Below, in pieces: positions 34,108 to 45,481 of a stretch of DNA of 64,000 bases. The stretch's first letter is position 1, and each line of letters begins with the position of its first letter. The stretch lies in assembly GCA_020091685.1 (NCBI GenBank), contig CM034604.1:5507820-5571819 (forward strand), given 5' to 3'. Source of the DNA: Lutjanus erythropterus (lineage: Eukaryota; Chordata; Actinopteri; Lutjaniformes; Lutjanidae). A program made the position numbers and the translations under genes. A model generated the notes under the pieces. That model was given only the letters and a program-made list of their open reading frames with translations. It was not told the DNA's origin and made no database searches.

Positions 34108-34934
34108 CAGAGGTGGCAAAAGTACACATATTCTTTACTCAAGTAGAAGTACAAATAAACTTTGGTAAAAGTAGAAGTACTGATTCAACTTCTTTACTGC
34201 AGTAAAAGTTAAACAGTACAGGCTCTGTACTGATATTTCTACTGGCTATTACTGTGCAAAGCTGACCAAACCTCACCTTTTCTCCACGGTCGAGTCTAAT
34301 GCTGTGTCTTTTGTGACACATTTTTTGTCTTGTTATGTCTTTTTGTCTTGACTTTTTTATGTCTTGTCTTGTTATGTCTTTACATCGTTTTTATTGTCTT
34401 TTACATAGTTTTTGTCTTGTTGCATGCTTTGAATCATTTTTGTCTTGTTACGTCTTTTTTTGTTGTTACATTTTGACATCCCTTTCGTCTTTCTAGTCTT
34501 GTTATGTCTTTTTTGTCTTGTTGCATCTATTAAATTGTTTTACTGTCTCATTACGTATTTTCTATCATTTTTGTCTTGTTAAATCTTTTCTATTGTTTTG
34601 TCTTGTTACATCTTTTATGTCATTCTTGTCTTTTACATCTTTCATGTTGTTTATCTTGTTGCTGAAATCAGTCCTGATGTTGGGAAGGAGACACATAATG
34701 ATGCAAAATAAAAATAATCAGTAATTTCCCTCAACTGCTTCAAAACTAATGGAACAAGCCTCTTTTGAAATTGTAAGGAGTAGAAAGTACAGATATGTGT
34801 GTTCAAATGTGGGGTTTAAAAGTAAAAATTTGCCAGAATAATAAATACTCAAGTAAAGTATGGATACCTGAAAACTTAATATTAGCACAGTAAGTAAGTA
34901 GTTGTACTTGTTATTTCCAAAGTCATACCACCAG
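34108..34934 (+). mobile_element. hAT-like MITE with internal minisatellite, copy B
   Basis: The left end is CAGAGGTGGCAAAAGTAC, followed by TACTCAAGTAGAAGTAC; the right part has ACTCAAGTAAAGTATGGATACC and ends near TACCACCAG. The internal piece GATGTTGGGAAGGAGACACATAATGATG matches the complement of copy A (10720-10770). The internal TTGTCTTGTTATGTCTT array is the complement of copy A's array. No clear target duplication is visible. Confidence 0.65.
34318..34660. repeat. TTGTCTTGTTATGTCTTT minisatellite
   Basis: About 340 bp of irregular units built from TTTTTGTCTTGTTA and TGTCTTT with CATCGTT-type inserts. It is the complement of the array at 10862 and half as long. Confidence 0.8.
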
Positions 34935-35804
34935 ATAACAGGTTTGGACCCCACGTACACTGGGACAAAACTGTTGAAGTTTTGGGTAGAATATGAATCT
35001 CCTCTTCTCCCTTCATCTCACCATCTTCACGTCCACAGGCTGCCATTTTTTTGCCCCCTCAAAGTTCAACCCAATTCTGCGCCCGTGAAAACTGGTAATG
35101 ATCTTGCTGTCCCGGCTCATACACAGCCACAGTGCTGTAAAGTCTGGCCCCGTGTGGCGTGGAGCTGTAATCCTCCGCTTGGAGGACCAAGACATTGGAA
35201 GGGGACTAACAAGTGAACTCAGCCCCCGACTGCTCGGGCCAATCACCTACCCAGCTGTAACCAAGATTACTGAAACCGGAAGCAATCATTCTCTTCTCAG
35301 GGCTCTGATTCCCTGCACCATCAGAGACCAAGCAAGTGTGCGTGTTGCCTTTTACTCATACTCTGGTGAACCCACCGCAACCTCCTAACTACATCCTCAT
35401 ACCTAAACAACAAAATAATCTACCTAAAGCCTTAAAGCAACATATATTAGAGGTTCTCAATTTTTTTCTCAGACAGGGACCTCTTATACAAGTGAAAATA
35501 TACCAGAGATCCACTCGTGTCCCTTGGAATAATTTCACATTGCCTTTTTTTACACTTCTACCAAGTTATGTGAAAGAACAATATTGTTAGGTAGATATTA
35601 GATATGTGTAAATATATTTGCAACATTTCAACACATTCTGATTATTTTGAATAGTATGCAATATAAAATAGAAATAATAGAAACTATAAAAGAGGCATCA
35701 TCAGAACACAATCTATGAACTATAGTAAATTAAAAATATACATATACAACAATAAAAACACACATGGCATCATGCAAGAGCCACGCCTATGAACAGATTA
35801 GTTC
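34935..35804. other. Intergenic, nothing recognised
   Basis: Positions 35020-35390 have overlapping 77-104 codon frames on both strands and mixed composition, but no family I recognise. The remainder is AT-rich. Confidence 0.35.
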
Positions 35805-36383
35805 TTAAAGCGATAGTTCACCCAAAAATGAAATTTCACCCAATATCTACTCAGCCCTGTGCTGATGTGAGGATGGGTGAAGATCTCCAGTTCACAAAAC
35901 ACTCCCAGAGGAAAAAAACAGCGTTGCAGCCAAATCAATTGAAGTGAATGGTGACCAGTTTTAAAATGTAAAAAAAAAAAAAAAACACACAAGTGTCCGT
36001 AACCCACAACATTAAAATTTGACCCAAAAAGTTTTTAGCCTAAATGTCAGCTGTAGCCTCTCAGACCTGATCCGCATGCACCCACCTGAAGCAGGCACAC
36101 AGGTTCTCGCCCAAGCGGCGCGGCTGCAGCAAAGAAATAATGTTCCTCTTCTATATTAAAGTCCCCGGACATTTTCTTCTTTGTTGAAAGTTTGTGAAGT
36201 CAGCTGTGCGCGTAACAAGTCACTATTTTCTGAGATCTCATATATCTCGTGTTGCACTGCTTGGGCGACACCATTCACTTCAATTGTACTGGATTTGGCT
36301 GCAATGCTGTTTTCCGCTGAAGCTCCGTGAGTGTTTTGTGAACTGGAGATCTTCACCCATCCTCATATCAGCACAGGGCTGAT

Positions 36384-37500
36384 CAGTGTTGTGCCTGAAC
36401 GCGTTCACTGAACGATAGTTCATGAACTCATTCATATTTTGGGCGAACGTGAACTGAACGTACGGTATTTCTGCCTGATGAACGTTACTGTGAACACGTT
36501 CATTCTGATCTCTGTGAACGGCACAATCATTCAATTTAACTCATTCAATTTCTATAGAGCCTTCCATGCGAAAACCTGGCTAAAACACACCGTAAACAGG
36601 CCTTAATATGTAACGGAAAAAACACCCAATCTGGCAACACCAGCCACCACAGTGTCGCACGGCCGCTTGCGTCATCAAAACACAAAGCAGCATGGAGGCG
36701 ACAACAACAGCAACATGTAGCAGCAGCACTACCTCAGACTCTTCATATGATCATTGAAAACAGTTTTATGAGAAGGTCGGTGAGGATTGCAATGGGATAA
36801 ATCTTACATTTTTGTGCAAACTTTGCCCACCGGGTTTCAAAAAGCAACTCCGCACATCAGTTACATCAACAGCAAACCTGAAACGGCACATTAACTGAAG
36901 CACTCAGGTAGACTTTCAAGGTATGTGCAAGCAAATAAAAAATCAAAAGACACTCCAACGGAGAGTCAAGACAGATCCTCGACCCAAATCCCATTAATTG
37001 CGTATAGTAGCAGTAGTTTTAATAATTCCTCATTAAGAAAGATCATTCAAGCAGCAAGTTTTTCCTCATGTTTTTGAGAATATACTGTAGGGGTGAAAGC
37101 TGCAGCTGCTACTAGTGTGGAATGAATGGACAGCAACAATGGGGAAATGCTGTCCCCTCAATGCTAATGTAAACCCTGGTTGGATAAGCTTTCAAAATTG
37201 GATACAAAGATGACATTTGATGCATAGTTTCAGTGTTAAAACTGATAAAATAATTGCTGTCTCTGGTTCTATATGGGCTGTGGCAATAATTTTGAAAAAT
37301 AATAGCTCACAGCAACATATTGAAAAAAAAAGAACTATGAACTAGTTCATTTTTGGAACTGTGAACTTAGTTCATTTTTGGAACTGTGAACTTAGTTCAA
37401 AATTTTTGAATTATGAACTATGAACTGAACTAGTTCATTTTAAAATTTGTGAACTGAACTTTGAACTAGTTCATGTAGAAAGTGAATTTTCCCAACACTG
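36384..37500 (+). mobile_element. hAT transposon (deleted) inserted in the MITE
   Basis: Terminal repeats are CAGTGTTGTGCC at the left and, read inwards, CAGTGTTGGGAAAA at the right. The element is flanked by a perfect 8-bp duplication GGGCTGAT (36376-36383 and 37501-37508), the hallmark of hAT transposition. GAACTAGTTCA/GTTCATGAAC palindromic words crowd both subterminal regions (36390-36535 and 37335-37475), as expected for transposase binding sites. The inside keeps only the first part of a protein (see 36692). At 1117 bp it lacks the hAT catalytic domain. Confidence 0.9.
36692..36915 (+). pseudogene. BED-type zinc finger fragment of a hAT transposase
   Basis: From ATG at 36692 the frame reads MEATTTATCSSS, has a stop after SSYDH, then continues [20 protein letters not shown] and STANLKRHI. 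The CxxC pair followed by an LKRH pattern is the BED finger of hAT transposases. A stop falls just after the first histidine motif and no downstream domain follows. It is a dead remnant. Confidence 0.65.
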
Positions 37501-37570
37501 GGGCTGATATTAAGTGACTGATATTAAGATATTAAGTGACATTTCATTTTTGGGTGAACTATCGCTTTAA

Positions 37571-39689
37571 GTGGTGCGTACAGGCAATTTAAGAGAATTT
37601 CCAGTTTTCTCATATTTTGAATTTTCTTTCAGATATGAGCACAATTTCCGAGTGGTCCAGATCTGTCATAGAGTCATGTGCTGTCAGTCTGCTGGTATCT
37701 GAATCGATGTTTTTCACAAATTACTGTATATTTAATTATTTAGAAGACATTTTGAGTTTGAAAAATAAATTATACTTCATACTTATGTCAATATGATCCT
37801 GTTTGACTACATTTCAATCACTTATAAAGCCTATCATCATTAATTTAATGATGTACCATAACCTCCCGTCAGGAATATTGGACGTATATCTGCACATGCA
37901 GGTTAATGAAGCTGCTGTCCTTCCTCATGCAGCGTCCTCACTCTCATGATGTAAACTTCCCCTTGACCCCCTCCTCCCACTGCAGTCATTGATCGCCTCG
38001 CTGTGGCGAGTCATTTTCACATCGAGATATTTCTTCTTTATTTCAGTGACAGTCCGACCCTCCACTAACTGTTTCTTTGCTTTAGCAGGTCCTTTAATTC
38101 AACTGCTGATGCTGTTAAAATTTCCTTTATGGACCTCTGAAAGCAGGACGTCAAACTCCAAACTCATAAAGCTCTTGTTTCTCTTTGATGCCATTTCCAT
38201 GAATGAACACTTCCTGACATATGAAGCAGGAAGCGCAGCCATATATGGTATTATTGGGGCGTTAATTACGCTAATTTACAAGTCTCACGCACATGAACTC
38301 AGATACTCACAGGTGGATCATTCACACAGTTATCTGAAGTTCAGGGCGTTTGCTGAATCTGACGTGACACATTCATACGAGCCACACGCACAAACAAGAG
38401 GACCAGAAATTTAAGATAAAAATATGAGAAAGTTCTTGTTCTTACTAAAACACATGGTCAGTGTTTACATTTACTCATGCTAAACTCCTTGGTTAGGTTT
38501 AGAAAAAGATTGTGGTTTGAGTTAAATATACTTTACGTATGTCACGTGGCAGAATTGATGCCTGTAACATAATGTAACTTCCTAATAAATGTAAATATTG
38601 GCTATAATAAACGTCTTGTACAGACCACCTATACACTCTAAAATAAGGTAAAGAAGTGTAAGTCAAGTAAGTCTTGGTGAACAGCGTTTTGACCTCCTGC
38701 AATTGTCACCATGAAGCCCCCATAAAAATCCTCGCCTTCTGGCTCCGGCTTCACCCTGAACGGATAGATCTGAGTGTGGTGTAAACCTTCTCCTCTAACT
38801 CTTGGCAAGACATAGAGTATTTTCCAAAATGTCAAACTAAAATTATACAGTTCACACAATCTGTTTTCTTCCTGAATATTTTTAAATACCAAAACAGGGG
38901 CATGGGCTTATTATCATTATAAACACAGGCTCATACAACTAAATCAAAACTGTAGTTCCTTCATAATACACACAAAATACAACGCAGACGATTAATTAAA
39001 TTCAGAATGGAACAGGGTGACAATATAAAACAAAATAAATACATATATACATACATTTATACACCCAGGAAATAATTAAGAATATAATAAACATAAGGAA
39101 TAAGAGTATGTTCTGGATTCGTGGTCTATTATGCACAAATGTTCTTACAATATTTTGAGGTTATTTAGGGTAAAAGCTCACTTTGAAATGTTCTGAATTG
39201 TTAAATTTAGGTAATAAATTGTGATGAGAATGTAAATGAAAATAATATGGTGAAATCTCTGTTCATTACGCCTTGGCAAGTAAAGATGAGACAAAAAAAA
39301 CTTTGTGGACTGAAAATGTGTTGAAAAACACACTTGAAAAGATTTCTAAAGACATCTCACCCTGTTGCTTCTGTAAGCCAACTGATTTGATAACATGTCA
39401 GTTAATTACTTGTCATGTTAGTATACAGTTGGCTCAAAGTAATATTCCAGTATTGTTAAATTTATGGAGGTGAGCTCAAAGTAAACATCTACTCCTAAAC
39501 ATCTGCTCCTAAAAGATCATTTAGATTTCTTTTTACAATTCATAAACAGACACTAAGTGAACATTTAGCTCACTGAGTTTATGTTTCAGTAGCACTTTCT
39601 TTGCCTAAATGGCTAAACACAGTTACAAAGTATCTTTACTTCCTATTGGAATAATTTTTACAGCCAGGAGATATATCCTTGACTGAAAC
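37571..39689. other. Intergenic, no gene recognised
   Basis: The 141-codon open frame at 37989-38414 has no recognised domain and no clear splice structure. The rest is AT-rich with short frames. Confidence 0.35.
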
Positions 39690-40215
39690 ACTGACAAAAA
39701 CTGACTAAAACCATGACCAAAGTTATGACTAAAACACTGACTAAAACCGTGACTAAAACTGACAAAAACTATGACATAAACTATCAGTGAAACTGACTAA
39801 AACCATGACCTAAAAATTGACTAAAACTGACTAAAACTACAACATAAACATTGACTAAAACTAACAAACTATCACTTAAACACTGACTAAAACTGACGTA
39901 AACTATCACTAAAACTAACTAAAACATGACCTAAAAATTGACTAAAACTGACTAAAACTACGACTTAAACATTGACTAAAAGTGACTTAAACTATGTTGT
40001 AAACATTGACTAAAACTGATTTAAACTATGACTTAAACTATGACTAAAACTCACTAAAACTATGACTTAAACATTGATTTAAACTGACTAAAACTATGAC
40101 TAAACATTGACTAAAACTGACTTAAACTATGACTTCAACATTGACTAAAATATGACTAAAACTGAGTAAAATTATTATTTAAACATTGACTAAAACTATG
40201 TCTAAAACCATGACT
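39690..40215. repeat. TGACTAAAAC minisatellite
   Basis: About 525 bp made of TGACTAAAAC, ATGACTTAAAC, CATTGACTAAAAC and close variants, with a higher-order rhythm of roughly 20-30 bp. Spacers are not unique, so it is not a CRISPR array. Confidence 0.9.
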
Positions 40216-40235
40216 AAATGCAGTGATGCATCTGA

Positions 40236-40560
40236 GCCATGGTCCCCCCAACACTGTATAAGCCCCATGAACCAACAAAAGAACAACACCGGCCCTGCGC
40301 CCCTCACCCTCCCTGAGGGTCAGTTATGAGCGTACCTTCAGCGACTCTCTCAGTCCAAATCAGCCCAGCAGTTCACTTCAGTTCACTTCAGCTCACTTCA
40401 GTTCCAACAACCCGACACAGAAGAAAACAAAACACCATCCTGTCACCGTCCTCTGTCAAAGCTGCTAGAAGAAGTGTCCATGTTTCAGGTCGTAGTGGTG
40501 TTTGACAGACACCCCTCCAGTGTTTCAGAGCAAACTGTCCTTTTTTCATGGTTTTGAGAC
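40236..40560 (-). repeat. Dispersed repeat E, copy 2
   Basis: The complement of this segment matches 31985-32352 block by block. A 10-bp word (GTTCACTTCA, GTTCACTTCA, GCTCACTTCA) is repeated three times at 40371-40400, where copy 1 has a single unit. Confidence 0.75.
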
Positions 40561-41437
40561 CTAATTTTACATACTTGATTTATATACTTCGATTTAACCA
40601 ATCAAATTTGACTGAGTGGTGAATAACACATTTCTGTGGTGTGACAAACTCAAAACATGTATTAATTATTGCTTTACACATAATTCAGCCAACTACAATG
40701 TTCAGAAAGCAACTAAGACTCAAATTAAATTTAAAATTAATACTGCATTGAATGGAATTCAATTTTGCTCAGTATCCCTGAGCTTTCAGGCCTCTTTTAA
40801 TTACTCCAAAGAAACATTCCTCTATATTTCAATCATCAACCTTCAAAAATGCTCTTCAGAATTTGGCATCATTTGGAAGTATGAAATTACCTCTGGATTT
40901 TGAATTATTTTGAAGGTTAGTGAACACCGAAGCTGTACAACTTTCCTATGCTAAATATTCTAATGTGTATGTAACAGTTTGTCATTTCAGCCCAATTCAA
41001 TCTTCAACAAATTTGAAAGTACATATTGAAATGTTTGAAGAAGCCTGTTAAAAGGATGTGGGATCTAACAACAGCAGGTCCAGAGGTGCTCGGCATGTGA
41101 AAAGGAGTTGTTCTCTTTTTCAGTGGATGGAAGTCCTGAGTGGAGGCATTAGACAGTGTGCATGTACTGCCATCTGCTGCTGACATGGCAGGACATCAAC
41201 TGCTGTCTCCTCTGCACACACTGGATTCAAACTGCCTCCTGCAGATAATAGACAGTGAACATGGAATGCTCAAAAATACCTGTCTGGAAAATTCAAAAAC
41301 AAAACTGATTTATTAATAACCTTTCAATGGTATCATGAATGGGTATCAAAGGGGCGAAAGGCTTAGTCAGTCACAAGGATGGATGGAGTGAGGTTCACCA
41401 CTTCATGAAAAACTTCATGGGTAAATAATCCGACAGT
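40561..41437. other. Intergenic, nothing recognised
   Basis: AT-rich; the 95-codon frame at 40616-40903 has no domain. A CTCF-like site is at 41167-41180. Confidence 0.35.
41167..41180 (-). promoter_or_regulatory. CTCF-like binding motif
   Basis: The minus strand reads GCAGCAGATGGCAG, which fits CCASYAGRKGGCRS at 13 of 14 positions (first base differs). It points in the opposite direction to the motif at 48843. Confidence 0.4.
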
Positions 41438-41720
41438 TTAAAGGGATAGTTCACCCAAAATTCTCACCCTCATGCCTACTGAGGGTTGACTTTAAGCATT
41501 GCAGAATCTACCAAACAATGGAAATGAATAGTGACCAGTTTTTAAGCATAAAAAACAACTGGGGAAAAAAAAACCATAAAATGCCTCCGTACTGCTCGTC
41601 TCGCATAGTCCAAGTCCTCTAAAGTCCCAACATGCCATTTGCACACATTAATGCTGTAAGGTACATACAGGTTTTGGAGCAACATTTGCAGCCGTCAAGA
41701 CGACATGATGACGACAGTGT
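41438..41720 (+). mobile_element. TTAA MITE, single end
   Basis: TTAAAGGGATAGTTCACCC followed by TCACCCTCATGCC and AATGGAAATGAATAGTGACCAG closely resembles the left end of the element at 35805 (AAGTGAATGGTGACCAG). The matching right end is not found, so the copy is truncated; its 3' limit is approximate. Confidence 0.6.
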
Positions 41721-42611
41721 TGATGAATGTATTTCCAAAGATGCAAAATGTTCATAACCAAACAAGATGTATTAAGTATGACATCATATTGCTTATGTAG
41801 TGTGTTTCAACTCCTTAATTTGTGGATTTTGTGTCTGAATGTCTCCTAGATTAGCAAGAATTCCTCAGTATGTGCCATGATGCTCAGTTGCTCTGCAATG
41901 CAGTGCATCTCTTCAGACTGTCCCAGGGCAGACTGTTTACAATTTCCCTCCGCTATTTCATGACCGAAGTTTTTCAGATGAGAAATCACCCCTGCAGACT
42001 TTGAATATCGGCAGTTTCATGAAAACTGATGGTGAATTGAAAATGTGCTCCAGTGTTTTCTGAGTTGAGAAGAGAAGCTTCACGGGTGCTCGCGGGGGTA
42101 ACCAGCCTGCCTCTGTCCTCACAGAACCCTCCTCCCCCTCCCTGCAGTCACACACAGCCAGCACAGCAGGTGACCTCAGCAGCGTTTATATCTACTGTAT
42201 TGAATTTTTTCTGTGTAGTTAAGCTTTAGCTGCTTTTGGTAAACTTTATAAGGGACTGAGCCGTGAAGTGGTTGTCTAAAACTGCCAAAATTGAATTATA
42301 TCATCCCATTTACACACAATACAGCTGCTTTTATCTTATCAAACAATATATAAAATAACGTGCACATACACATTACTTTATGTGCAGGATAACAGCAACT
42401 TCTATGTGAAACTTCAGTGTTTTCTGTAATTGAAAAATCACAATTGTGGCCAAGAAGTGTTCATGTTTATGTGTGCAGGTTATAGCATAATATTACATGT
42501 TACAGACAATGGTGTTTATGTACATCTGGTATGTCTGATATCCTTGTGAAGGATGATAAGTGGAAACTAGAATGTAATTAACATCACTGTATGAATTATA
42601 ATGTTATAGGC
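41721..42611. other. Intergenic, nothing recognised
   Basis: No gene recognised. Positions 42075-42175 are richer in C and G and of mixed complexity. Confidence 0.35.
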
Positions 42612-42960
42612 TATAAAATAATTATCTTGCAAGGCAGCTCAATTCTCAAGATCATGTGAGAATCTTGCCAGGCTCCAAGCTTTCAGCCTATCAGTGTCCT
42701 CAGACAAGCTGCTGTGCGCAGAGAGCGCAAAGCGTCCGTGGAAACGGCTCATCTCGAACAAACAGTGGCAGCTCCTGATGAGGTTAGCGTAGATACTGCA
42801 ATCAGTTACATCAGACCTGGAGAGCATTTCTTCACTGAGAGAAGAGCAAAGAGGACACCGAAGGCTTTTATCAACAGAAAAGATGTTTTCACTCTTCTTC
42901 CTGGTTTTAATGAGCTCGCTTTTGGCAGACTTATGTCGGAGGTTACTGCTGATGTGTAAC
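42612..42960 (-). repeat. Dispersed repeat family D, inverted copy
   Basis: The complement of 42612-42670 matches 25200-25258 (CCTGGCAAGATTCT, CAGCTGCC(T)CGCAAG). The segments around 42770-42800 (GTTAGCGTAGATACTG, complement of CAGTATTTATGCTAAC) and 42820-42890 continue the match back to 24960. The 81- and 109-codon frames here are readings of the repeat. Confidence 0.65.
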
Positions 42961-43727
42961 CATATCAACTTCTCTTTTCCAAGAGTCTGTATTTGGGTTC
43001 TTATGTCAGGATGCGGTTTATGAAGCTTCGAGGCAAAAGCAGCAAGGAAGAAAAAGGAGCTTTAATTGTAGTCTTTTATCATCTTGATTAGAAAGGAGAG
43101 AAACAAGCTGAGTGACAGCAGTTTTGACAGAGGTTCTGTGATGCTTTGATTTAAACCCACAACCAATTAACCCGTGTCTCTTGGATAAACTCATTTTAAA
43201 TGGTGTGGAACGGGCCTGTTCAAACACTTCTGAGAAGAAATACTTTACTACAAACACCACTTCCATCAACCTTGATCACAGTGTCCCATCAGACAAGTGC
43301 AAACTTCCTTTATTTCCCATTCAGCGTCTCCATCATCTCCTGATAGATATCTCTACAGATAAAACCTCTCTTCTTTCCATGACTTTGCTCTGAATGTCTG
43401 GTATGACTGCAAGAGAATTTAAATTTGGACAGTTTCATCACTGTCTCAGTCTTCATGAGCTGGGCTCAGTTAGCTATTCATGTCACGCTAGTCACACTGT
43501 CAAGATAAAGCCAGACAGCCTGCTACTAAATTTACCCCTATAGAGATGCATTCATTTTCAACTGTTAATTTTGCACGTTTAGATAAATTTTCAATGCTGC
43601 TTGTCTGACAATTTATGAATAAAGAGTAGTTTTAATAACCTAAATAAATGCCTGATATATATATGTGGTTGATCTGAGAGGCCTCAGCACCCCACTGATT
43701 GAAATGTGTCATGTTTTCTTTAACAGG
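42961..43727. other. Intergenic, nothing recognised
   Basis: No recognised gene or element; a short ATATATAT run lies near 43657. Confidence 0.35.
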
Positions 43728-44038
43728 TTGATTCCACTAAGAACTGCACCACAGTTCTGATCCATCCTCCACATGGCTGCAAGCCCCACCAGCAGCACTT
43801 TAGCAGGATTTTTCCCGCCTGATTATGTTTTTTTGCTCACATTTTGTTGATTAGGTCCTCTTTCCTTTCTCTTTGTGTTTCTACTATGGATAAGCAGACT
43901 ACATGGTTAAATAGTTTCTTTTCTGTCTGTCTTTTTGATCATGAGTTCACACAGGGTATTTTATTTTGAAAATTAACCGGATTTTCCCTGCCTTTTCTTT
44001 GTCTGACTTCCTGCCCGTTTGATCTGTTCTGCGCTAAT
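43728..44038 (+). repeat. Copy of the TTAA MITE interior
   Basis: It matches 28510-28824 closely, for example GATTATGTTT, CTATGGATAAGCAGACTACATGG and TTGTCTGACTTCCTGCCCG. The terminal AGGGATAGTT repeats are absent. The match stops within a few bases of the Tc1-like coding remnant, so the transposon may have inserted here. Confidence 0.75.
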
Positions 44039-44946
44039 TGATTAATTTTTCACCAGGATCTTGTATTGATGATGGGAGAGTTGGAAATCTGTGTAAAGTC
44101 TTCTCCAGCACATCCCAAAGATTCTCAGTGGGGTTAAGGTCTGGACTCTGTGGTGGACAATCCATGTGTGAAAATGATGTCTCATGCTCCCTGAACTTCT
44201 CTTTCACTATTTGAGCCCCATGAATCCTGACATTGTCATCTTGGAATCTGTCCGTGTCATCAGGGAAGAAAAAATCCATTGATGATAAAAACCTGTTCAT
44301 TCAGTATATTCAGGTAGTGAGCTGACCTCATTTTCTGGACACATAATGTTTCTGAACCTCTACCTGAGCAACTGAAACAACCCCAGATCATAACACTGCT
44401 CCCACAGACTTCTTACCCTGATGCCCCCATCACTCTGGAACAGGGTAAACCTGGACTCATCAGACCACATGACCTTTGTTCATCGCTCCACAGTCCAATC
44501 TTTATGCTCCTTAGCAAACTGAGGCCTTTTTTTCTGATTATCCTCACTGATAAGTGGTTTTCTTAAGGCTCCACAGCTGTTTAGTCCCAGTCTCTTGAGT
44601 TTTCTTCACATTGTTTGTGTGGAAATGCTCTTACTTTCACTATTAAACATAGCTGTGAGTTCTACTGTTGATTTTTTATGATTTGATTTCACCAAACGTT
44701 TATGTGATCTCTGATCACTATCATTCAAGGTTTTTTGGGTTTTTTTCAACCTCATTACTTCCTTGAAGATGATGCTTCACAACTATCCTTCCAGGTTTTA
44801 ATAATGTGTTGGACAGTTCTTAACCCAGTTTTAGTAGTTTCATCAATCTCCTTAGTTGTTTTCTTTGATTGATGCAGGTCAAGAATTTGAGCCTTCTTCA
44901 ACAGAGTAACACCTTTTCCTTGACCACAGGATATGTCTTCTGACAT
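44034..44946 (-). pseudogene. Tc1/mariner-like transposase, broken, DD36E
   Basis: The N-terminal piece (44946-44755) reads MSEDISCGQGKG, VTLLKKAQILDLHQSKK and TGLRTVQHIIKTWK, a helix-turn-helix DNA-binding region. The middle contains WSDESRFTLFQSDGG (first catalytic D), also broken by frameshifts. The C-terminal piece (44300-44034) has [12 protein letters not shown] (second D) and [20 protein letters not shown] (catalytic E). There are 36 residues between the second D of DDN and the E, instead of the usual 34 of Tc1. The coding span is about 910 nt against about 1020 in intact relatives. Terminal repeats are not identified. Confidence 0.85.
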
Positions 44947-45313
44947 GGTTATTTAAGACATGACAAGCTGCTCACTGCATCAGTTAGAGTTAAATAACTT
45001 GTTGCCAGCTGAAACACAGAGAATTACAGAGGCACACTGCTGTCTGTAGTATTCCTATAATATTTCAATGATTATTCAGCAGTATCTGTGCTGCTGAAAA
45101 CACATCCTGAGACTAAGCCACTTCTTTGACAAGATGTATATATATATTTTCTGAGAAATAGAGCAATAACAGCTTCACCCAGCAAAATCTTCACTAAGGC
45201 AGTGAAAGTTGTCCGAACTGATTAAAGAGAACCCTGCATACTCTATGCAGTGTCACACATTATTCTGAGCTTTTGGTACATCAGACCTTTATCAGAGCAT
45301 GTTTTTAAAAGAT

Positions 45314-45481
45314 TATCTTTTGGCCTTTACTTGACAGGACGGACTGCGGACAGAAAAGAAATAGGGAAAGTGAGGGAAGACACAGAGCAAAGGATCACAG
45401 GCTGGAATTGACCCCACAGCCGCTGATGATGACCCATCCTCAGCACGTGGGCCACACCAGCTAAGCCATCAAGGCACCGTG
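45314..45481 (-). mobile_element. tRNA-derived SINE, nearly full length
   Basis: On the minus strand: ATGGCTTAGCTGGTGTGGCC (A-box region), GGGGTCAATTCCAGCC (B-box region, consensus GGTTCGANTCC), CCTTTGCTCTGTGTCTTCCC, CCTGTCAAGTAAAGGCCAAAAG. It is the same family as 63625-63807 and 3191-3300. Both pol III boxes are mutated. Confidence 0.75.

Larger units (their letters stand above)
35805..37570. mobile_element. TTAA-flanked foldback MITE (host of a hAT insertion)
   Basis: Both ends are TTAAAGCGATAGTTCACCC followed by AAAAATGAAAT, perfectly inverted (35805 and 37570). The body is a foldback: the left arm 35850-35955 (GATGGGTGAAGATCTCCAG, TCACAAAACACTC, CAAATCAATTGAAGTGAATGG) is complementary to 36275-36380. 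The right arm is then split by a complete hAT element (36384-37500). Without it the MITE is about 640 bp. Related ends occur at 28372 and 41438. Confidence 0.9.

Noticed and set aside
37989..38414. 141-codon open frame as a gene
   Set aside because: No domain, no splice context and no repeat-protein resemblance; a lone frame of this size is expected by chance in 64 kb.
39690..40215. Possible CRISPR-like array
   Set aside because: Spacers between TGACTAAAAC units are themselves variants of the same word.
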